A stretch of DNA of 64,000 nt, from NCBI GenBank assembly GCA_044227325.1, contig JBGAFI010000004.1, forward strand, positions 124,001-188,000, given 5' to 3'. This stretch comes from PFJX01 sp044227325. Lineage in GTDB: Bacteria > Pseudomonadota > Gammaproteobacteria > Burkholderiales > Thiobacillaceae. A model generated the notes under the pieces. It was not told where the DNA came from. It saw nothing but the letters and a program-made list of their open reading frames with translations, and searched no databases. The position numbers and the translations under genes were made by a program. This document shows, piece by piece, positions 58,796 to 64,000 of the stretch; position 1 is the stretch's first letter; each line of letters starts with the position of its first letter.

Positions 58796-61260
58796 GCTTT
58801 TCTATCTCCAGAGTGTGAAGGCGTGTGTGTCGTCAAACCTCGGATCACCATGCCAAGCAATCGCGCACGTTGCAGTTCGCGAGTTTCGTCTTCGTGCATC
58901 TCGAGCATCCGATAGATGTCCGCTCGTGTGCTGAAATCTGATTCGTACTGGTGTGCCTCGTCGATTACCTCGGCCAACTGAGATGGCTTAAGTTGCCAAC
59001 GAATCTGCGAACCAAAACCGATCGCGTAGGGGAGTACGCTCGACTCCTTCCTACCCTTGCGTCGGAGCAGGCCACGGCACAGCCACTCGATGACGCGTAT
59101 AGCGCGCCTGGATTCGAGTGGATAGGCCTGCGGATTCGTTAGTAGTCGTTCATGCGGCGTGCGAGGCTGGTGTCTATTCATCATCGCAAACACGATCTGC
59201 CCGCAACGCCTCCCTTGGTCCGGTGCGAGCACACTATCCACAAACCCATCTGAAAGCCCTTTGGGCAGATGCATAGAGAGAAACCGCTCGAAGGCTTCCA
59301 GAAATGCATCTGAGGCGATTTCCGCAGCAGCGACACTCAAGCGCGTCCTCTTGCGGCTCTCATTGTCGCCGTTCGATGCAGACGTGCCAGAACGAGATGA
59401 GGTGGACTCACCCCATAGCGGAAGCTGCTCGAGAATGCCTCCCGTCAAGGCCAGGAAGCGATCTGGCAACTCACGGACAAGGATGTCCGCAGCCTGCTGG
59501 AATGCGCCATTCACCGGAGAAATCAACGCATTTACGTCCGGCAAGTCACCAACGTCTTGGCGTAGCCGCTGCCGCGATTCTGGACCGACAAGCGCTCGCT
59601 GGAGCCCCTTGAGTGCACTTGCACTGTCGTGCAGTGTCTCTGCAACGTGCAGAACTGCGACGAATCGAAAGCAGGCCCGGTGAAGCAACGCGAAGAAATC
59701 CCCATCGAGCCCATGCTCATGCCGATAGCGGATCACACATGCAGCAGATTCCGGTATTTTGCCGTCATTGTGGTCACCGGTCACAGGTAGGCACGATGCG
59801 ACCGCGGCGGTGAGATTGGTCAGTGGTGTTGCGACGAGCTTCTGGTGCCAGCTTTCCTCCTCGTCCCGTATCTGGTCAGCAATTCGGCGGTAGAAATCCG
59901 CGATCAGGTCTGGGCCCTTGGGCAGGTCGGCAAGGCGGTAGACAAGGCGTGCGAGTTGCCGCAGGCCATAATCTGGATCCTGCCCGGACTCGATCGCTGC
60001 GAATCTTTCGGTAAGCCATGCGCCGCTTAGCAAATGCAGCCCTAATGCATGTAGGCGGCAGGCAAAGTCAATATAGCCGTCGCAGAAGGTGTCCGGCCAT
60101 TGTTCCTCGAAGTACAGGCGGGTCATCGGACCGAACTTGTCGACGAGAAACAGCGGTGCCTCCGTGAAAAGTTGAGTTTTCGCCTGGATCGAGGTATCTG
60201 GGTTCTCGACGTAGAACCCTTTCAAGCCATCAGTGTGGTGTCCAGGGACGGTGTCGCCTGCCAAGGCGAGTTTCACGCCTGCATTCCGCAGCAGGACATC
60301 GCGCTCGCCGGCATACCAGCGTTGCAGCGGCGTGGCACAGGCCTGCTCAGTCGACGTGTCGCCATCGGAGATGGAGGATGCCGCTGGTCGCGCCCGGATC
60401 GCTTCTGGCGATGGCAGTAGTTGGTCGCAAAGACGCACAAAGGAAGCCGCCGGAAGACCTGGCGCCATCGAAGCGGCGAAGACCAGCGTCTGGGTGACGG
60501 GGTCGGTCAAGTCGAGCTTGATGTCTTCGACCTCAGCGGTTCGTGCAGGATCAGGTTCGATATGCCACTCTGGCACCTTTGCGCGCACGTGCAAGGTCTC
60601 AACGTGAACCGGACGGGTGCTCGGTTCTCGCACAGATATGAGTACCAGATGGCAGTGGGCCTCGCTTAGCTCACGGCACAGGCTTTCAGTGAATTCGAAG
60701 GTCAGGTTGTCAGGATGATCCCGTAAATCCAAGTAGACAATCGAATCACCGAGCGCTTTCGTCCAGGTTTTGTCGGCGTTCGTGAAGAGTTTTAGTTCCG
60801 GTGGCTTCAGGTTGTTGGACGTGAAGCGGCGAAGATGCGCATGCGTGCCCCTCAGGTGCTCCAACAACGAGTACAGCGCCGATTGCACCTCTTTGCGGGC
60901 GCGAATCGGATGGGTCACGAGCAGCACATGCTGTTCGACCAGGGCCTTTGCGAAGCTGTGGACGATTTCTTCGTTCGGATATGCTTCATGCGGAGGTATC
61001 GCGTCGCTACTATGTAGTATCTCCTCAAGCCGCTCCTGCGTCTTGCCGAAGTGGTAGCTGTTCGTCGAATGATCCCCTATTGGGCCGAAGACGGTTCCAC
61101 TGTAATGCTCTGATCTTGGCCCCTGATGCGCGTCGAGCTTCGCATCACCCGGTGTGTACGGCAGCTTCTTGCCGGCGTCTCTGGTGGCTATGTCGCCACT
61201 AGACTCCATCGGGGTTTCAGTTGGCTCTCCCAGCCTTTCCTGGTTCGTGTCGGCGCTCAT
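58792..61260 (-). CDS. NLR-like protein with N-terminal amyloid-type motif (822 aa)
   Basis: Residues 51-72 contain GTVFGPIGDHSTNSYHFG, shared with the C-terminus of the 137-aa neighbour. Next, HVLLVTHPIRARKEVQSALY (111-130) occupies the place of a P-loop but lacks GxGKT. SIVYLDLRDHPDN and HCHLVLISVREPS follow as Walker-B-like and sensor-like strands. The rest is helical (about 300-800), resembling the superstructure of STAND proteins. Overlaps the 137-aa gene by ATGA. Interpretation as a degenerate STAND/NLR sensor is inference; an ordinary helical scaffold remains possible. Confidence 0.6.
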   Translation of the reverse strand: MSADTNQERLGEPTETPMESSGDIATRDAGKKLPYTPGDAKLDAHQGPRSEHYSGTVFGPIGDHSTNSYHFGKTQERLEEILHSSDAIPPHEAYPNEEIVHSFAKALVEQHVLLVTHPIRARKEVQSALYSLLEHLRGTHAHLRRFTSNNLKPPELKLFTNADKTWTKALGDSIVYLDLRDHPDNLTFEFTESLCRELSEAHCHLVLISVREPSTRPVHVETLHVRAKVPEWHIEPDPARTAEVEDIKLDLTDPVTQTLVFAASMAPGLPAASFVRLCDQLLPSPEAIRARPAASSISDGDTSTEQACATPLQRWYAGERDVLLRNAGVKLALAGDTVPGHHTDGLKGFYVENPDTSIQAKTQLFTEAPLFLVDKFGPMTRLYFEEQWPDTFCDGYIDFACRLHALGLHLLSGAWLTERFAAIESGQDPDYGLRQLARLVYRLADLPKGPDLIADFYRRIADQIRDEEESWHQKLVATPLTNLTAAVASCLPVTGDHNDGKIPESAACVIRYRHEHGLDGDFFALLHRACFRFVAVLHVAETLHDSASALKGLQRALVGPESRQRLRQDVGDLPDVNALISPVNGAFQQAADILVRELPDRFLALTGGILEQLPLWGESTSSRSGTSASNGDNESRKRTRLSVAAAEIASDAFLEAFERFLSMHLPKGLSDGFVDSVLAPDQGRRCGQIVFAMMNRHQPRTPHERLLTNPQAYPLESRRAIRVIEWLCRGLLRRKGRKESSVLPYAIGFGSQIRWQLKPSQLAEVIDEAHQYESDFSTRADIYRMLEMHEDETRELQRARLLGMVIRGLTTHTPSHSGDRKA

Positions 61261-61670
61261 TTCATATTCGAGTCGGGAACCGCGCCGAAGTTGTAGGTCG
61301 TAGTGCTGTGATCCCCTGTTGGCCCGTATACCGTCCCGTGGAAGTGTGTGACACGGGTCTGGATCGAAGACTTGGAAATGACCGAGGTCACAGTCTCGAG
61401 ACTGCGGACCGCTTCAAGGATATCAGGGTCGCTTCCAAGCTTGAGGGCAGCGATCATTGGACCCTTCTCGGCGACGATGGCCTCACTGGCGTGCTGCGCT
61501 TCGATCTCATCAATCATCGTGGTGGCGGCGTGCTTGTCGCCGAACTTCCGCTTCAGCAGGCTTTTCAGTTTGTCATAGGCATCTGCCGTCGCCTTTCTCA
61601 GCGTCTCATCAAGCGACGTGTTGCCCAGGACGGTGAGGGCGGCAACTACAGCACTTACGATAGGGTCCAT
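61257..61670 (-). CDS. Bell-domain-like effector with C-terminal amyloid-type motif (137 aa)
   Basis: The N-terminal 20 residues are hydrophobic (MDPIVSAVVAALTVLGNTSL), followed by helices to about 100 (AYDKLKSLLKRKFGDK; VEDPDILEAV-like DPDILEAVRSLE). The C-terminus (109-129) carries GTVYGPTGDHSTTTYNFG. A short helical, membrane-prone domain followed by a C-terminal motif shared with the neighbouring large protein is the layout of HeLo-like/Bell cell-death effectors. ATG 61670 with GGGAG; an upstream GTG at 61697 has no SD. Confidence 0.68.
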   Translation of the reverse strand: MDPIVSAVVAALTVLGNTSLDETLRKATADAYDKLKSLLKRKFGDKHAATTMIDEIEAQHASEAIVAEKGPMIAALKLGSDPDILEAVRSLETVTSVISKSSIQTRVTHFHGTVYGPTGDHSTTTYNFGAVPDSNMK

Positions 61671-61697
61671 AACGTTCTCCCGGAGATGAAATTGCAC

Positions 61698-62735
61698 TCA
61701 TATTTGTTTGTTCGGTCCCCCTTTGGGGACGGCAGGCACGACCTGGGATAGTTCGTCGCTCCACTTGTCCAGATAGGTCCGCCCATCCTTGGCGAACTCC
61801 TGGAATTGCCGTTTCATTACGTCTGTGGCCTTTGCCTGTTGATGGAAGCCGGCCTTTTTCTGATCTTTGGACACAGCTGTCATGGCGTCGAAGACCTGGC
61901 GTGGCTGGAACGCCTGCAGGGAACGGAGTACCTCGACATACTGTTCTCTAGCGCGTGAGAGATCGTCCTGTGCATTCTGTAATTTCGTCTGTGCAACGGT
62001 GAAAGCGTCCGGATCATCGCGGCTTGCGGCAAGAAGCTCGGCGAAGACATGGCGCCGCACAGCACCATCGGCAACATCCTTTGCAAGCCGACTCGCGGAG
62101 CGCACAACGGCACGTAAGCGCTGTTCTTCTGCCGAGTCCACTTTACGTTCGGTGAGCGTGACGTAATGACGGGGCTGCCCCTCAACATTGGTCAGTACCA
62201 CTGCGAAGCTCCGGTCCGGTCTTGTGTTTGCGGGGTCCGGATGAACCATTAGTGTGATTTCGGCTTCCTGCTTGCCTGGATCTATCGTGACGATGCCCTC
62301 AGAGGCTTCATAGTCCAAACCAGCCACCGCCGTCTGCGGTTCGGCTCGGTATTGAATGGCAACTGGCTCCTCTGCTGGCGTTTTGCGTATCAGCCGCACA
62401 TGAATTAGGGTGTTAGACGTACTGCCGTCGAGGCGAGTTTCCGGAGCGGAGAAAGCGATATCCTGGATCGGGTCAGGAAACACAAAGTTCTTGACTGCCG
62501 CGCCGCTGGCGGTTAGCAGGAGGAACAGGACGACTGCCAGTGTGAGCCAAATAGGACGCGGGTCATGCGGCTTGCCTTCCTTCAATGGCAGGCCACAGCC
62601 GTCGTGCTTCAATCCGGTGCATAGGCCGTTTCCCGATTCGAACGCTGCAAAGTCGTATACATGGTCACGAGCGGCATAGGTGCAACCGGCAACGTTGGTG
62701 CAATAGAAGCGCCTGTGGCGATTGTTCGTTACCAT
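61698..62735 (-). CDS. Zinc-ribbon, TM, Calx-beta protein (345 aa)
   Basis: Residues 10-50 hold four Cys in two pairs (FYCTNVAGC, GLCTGLKHDGC), suggesting a zinc ribbon. A membrane helix follows (IWLTLAVVLFLLLTASGAA, about 62-80). Next comes a Calx-beta-type domain (VAGLDYEASEGIVTIDPGKQ, ITLMVHPDPAN, SFAVVLTNVEG), then a helical coiled coil (NAQDDLSRAREQYVEVLRSL). A cytoplasmic zinc ribbon with an extracytoplasmic beta domain could connect envelope sensing to the intracellular pair downstream. Family not recognised. 27-base gap to the 137-aa gene. Confidence 0.68.
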   Translation of the reverse strand: MVTNNRHRRFYCTNVAGCTYAARDHVYDFAAFESGNGLCTGLKHDGCGLPLKEGKPHDPRPIWLTLAVVLFLLLTASGAAVKNFVFPDPIQDIAFSAPETRLDGSTSNTLIHVRLIRKTPAEEPVAIQYRAEPQTAVAGLDYEASEGIVTIDPGKQEAEITLMVHPDPANTRPDRSFAVVLTNVEGQPRHYVTLTERKVDSAEEQRLRAVVRSASRLAKDVADGAVRRHVFAELLAASRDDPDAFTVAQTKLQNAQDDLSRAREQYVEVLRSLQAFQPRQVFDAMTAVSKDQKKAGFHQQAKATDVMKRQFQEFAKDGRTYLDKWSDELSQVVPAVPKGGPNKQI

Positions 62736-62744
62736 TGATGGCCG

Positions 62745-63287
62745 TCAGCGTTCGCTTAGCAGCCGTATCAGCTTGAGTAGCCGCTCGTTCTGCTGCGCGA
62801 TCTTCGACGCCGCAGACTCTCCCACCGGGGCAGTCAGAGGTGGGTGTGCTTTCGACTTGAGCGACGCCAGCATCTCTCTGTTGGCGGCTAATTCCTTGCG
62901 GGCTTCGATGAGATTCGACGTACGCTGGTTGCTACGTTTCGTGGCTTCCACGAGATCACGTTCAAGTCTGGCATTTTCAGCCAAAAGTGCATCAAGCTCA
63001 GCTTGCCGCGACTGCGTTTCGGTTTGAAGTGTGGTTTGCGTCTGTAGCAGACTGATATTCTGTGCCGACTGCTGGTCGGCGGCCTGTACAGCATTCTCGG
63101 CTGTTCTTTGAAGCTTAGCCTGCCGTTCTTCGGCCTTGGTTCGGCTCCACCCAAACAAGCCGCCTTGTGTCGGGTCGCCAGTCGTAGTGCAGGCGCAAAC
63201 ACCAGCGAGGGACAATACTGCTGCCGCGACAAGGAGCGGACGGCTGAGGAAGCCGCGATGCACGATGGAAGTGTGTAGGCTAGTCAC
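62745..63287 (-). CDS. Coiled-coil lipoprotein (about 180 aa)
   Basis: A hydrophobic export segment (RPLLVAAAVLSLAGVCAC) ends in a Cys pair that could be a degenerate lipobox. A long coiled coil follows (LQTETQSRQAELDALLAENA, RLERDLVEATKRSNQ). Start is uncertain: TTG at 63299, GTG at 63287 or GTG at 63260 are in frame and none has a good SD; I use 63287, which overlaps the upstream stop. Likely a periplasmic or outer-membrane partner of the next protein. Confidence 0.6.
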   Translation of the reverse strand: MTSLHTSIVHRGFLSRPLLVAAAVLSLAGVCACTTTGDPTQGGLFGWSRTKAEERQAKLQRTAENAVQAADQQSAQNISLLQTQTTLQTETQSRQAELDALLAENARLERDLVEATKRSNQRTSNLIEARKELAANREMLASLKSKAHPPLTAPVGESAASKIAQQNERLLKLIRLLSER

Positions 63288-63960
63288 GGCGCGTATCAAT
63301 CAACTGCAACTGCGCTGCTGCGCGGGCCAGCACCCGATTCTGTTCTTCAAGCGCAGTCGCCTGGTTAGCGACAAGTTGGAACGCAGCTGAGTACTGCTGT
63401 TGTCCGGGGTTACCATCCTGCTGTGCGGCTGCTTGTGCCGCCGCGATCCCCTTGCGTAGCAACACCAAGTCTTGATTTACGACTGCAAGCTGCTGATTGG
63501 TTTGGTGTAGCAGCGCATTGGTACGTGCGTTCCGGTTGGCGACCACGCGGTTGCGTTCTGACAAGGCAATGCGTTGGGTGTCGAGACGCTTGTTCATAGC
63601 CTGCAGCGAAGCGATTTCCTGCTGCAGCCGATTGTTGAATTTCGCAGTCTCGACGGTGCGTTTCTCAGCCTGGTCCGCAAGCTGGGTCAAGTACTGCTCC
63701 TGTTGCGCGTAGGTTGCCTTCTCCTTAGCTACGCTATCACCGACAAGGAACCCCACTATTCCACCGAAGGCAGAGCCAACCAGCGTGGAGTCGCGATTCT
63801 TTCCAGCGATGTAGCCTACCCCCGCGCCAACCGCTGCACCTGCAACAGCACCCTCAGCGCGCGTTCGATTTGCATCGGTCATCGCGCAACCTGTCGGGCC
63901 GCAGAGAATCAGGGACGACATGAAGACTGCACCCCAACGGGATGCCAGGCCAGCAGACAT
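63280..63960 (-). CDS. Glycine-zipper outer-membrane lipoprotein (226 aa)
   Basis: Signal peptide and lipobox (FMSSLILCGPTGC), then glycine zippers (GAVAGAAVGAGVGYIAG and GSAFGGIVGFLVGDS) as in outer-membrane Gly-zipper proteins, and a long coiled coil (QQEIASLQAMNKRLDTQRIA). ATG 63960 has GGAGGTGA at ideal distance. First visible gene of the cluster; Gly-zipper proteins can form membrane assemblies. Confidence 0.78.
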   Translation of the reverse strand: MSAGLASRWGAVFMSSLILCGPTGCAMTDANRTRAEGAVAGAAVGAGVGYIAGKNRDSTLVGSAFGGIVGFLVGDSVAKEKATYAQQEQYLTQLADQAEKRTVETAKFNNRLQQEIASLQAMNKRLDTQRIALSERNRVVANRNARTNALLHQTNQQLAVVNQDLVLLRKGIAAAQAAAQQDGNPGQQQYSAAFQLVANQATALEEQNRVLARAAAQLQLIDTRRD

Positions 63961-64000
63961 TTTGATCACCTCCCGCAATGGCACTTATTACGTAAGTGCC

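Noticed and set aside
58792..61260. Confident call of an NLR ATPase
   Set aside because: The P-loop position lacks the GKT signature, so only an NLR-like or degenerate label is justified.

Overview
The window begins in a GC-rich proteobacterial chromosome, most likely betaproteobacterial, inferred from lysC followed by tRNA-Ser(GCU) and from protein similarity only. It then enters a large integrative conjugative element (ICE) just past tRNA-Arg(ACG) at 1545 and is still inside mobile DNA at 64000. No integrase and no second copy of the tRNA 3' end are in the window, so the element is incomplete here.

Layout. (1) 1-1545: 3' part of lysC and two tRNAs. (2) 1.7-6.9 kb, minus strand: conjugative DNA processing with a DUF4400 membrane protein, coupling ATPase TraD (SXT/TOL type), a small ORF and a MOBH relaxase TraI. 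(3) 7.3-13.9 kb, lower GC: a divergent cargo locus controlled by a CapW/BrxR-like WYL repressor with a perfect palindromic operator. Leftward genes are WYL repressor, HNH nuclease with a C-terminal hydrophobic helix, membrane protein and MBL-fold protein. Rightward genes are a ComEC-like MBL-fold protein and an E2-E1-JAB triple fusion (ubiquitin-like conjugation chemistry). (4) 14.4-34.2 kb, plus strand: a nearly complete F-type mating apparatus, TraA-L-E-K-B-DsbC-V-C-TrbI-TraF(peptidase)-W-U-TrbC-N(split in two)-F-H-G, with start/stop overlaps throughout. (5) 34.2-34.9 kb: two small membrane or exported proteins. (6) 34.9-43.5 kb, minus strand, lower GC: a tight seven-gene operon of DUF6471 protein, beta-class DNA methyltransferase, PLD-SF2 helicase, 65-aa protein, DndD/Rad50-like zinc-hook ATPase, 133-aa DndE-like protein and an 889-aa protein combining RNA polymerase alpha-CTD-like and sigma-region-4-like domains. 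This looks like a modification-based defence system. (7) 43.6-45.2 kb: AbiE toxin-antitoxin. (8) 45.2-56 kb, minus strand: ICE maintenance genes (SNF2-like helicase, RadC, DUF6573, DUF6094 methylase, DUF3275, STY4534/DUF3577-like and several unknowns).

Region 8 carries eleven related structured 5' leaders, most able to pair with the Shine-Dalgarno of the gene below. The first gene of each of four inferred transcription units also carries a longer upstream domain with covarying hairpins and a predicted pseudoknot. By gene context this matches the known radC RNA motif as I remember it. It would give the ICE a common post-transcriptional control for its maintenance genes.

(9) 56.6-64 kb, minus strand: a six-gene membrane-associated cluster: SPFH-like coiled-coil protein, 822-aa NLR-like protein, 137-aa helical protein, zinc-ribbon/TM/Calx-beta protein, coiled-coil lipoprotein and glycine-zipper lipoprotein. 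The 822-aa N-terminus and the 137-aa C-terminus share a nearly identical motif (GTVxGPxGDHST....FG). This is the architecture expected of a bacterial amyloid-signalling NLR/Bell-domain pair and is the strongest candidate here for a little-described system.
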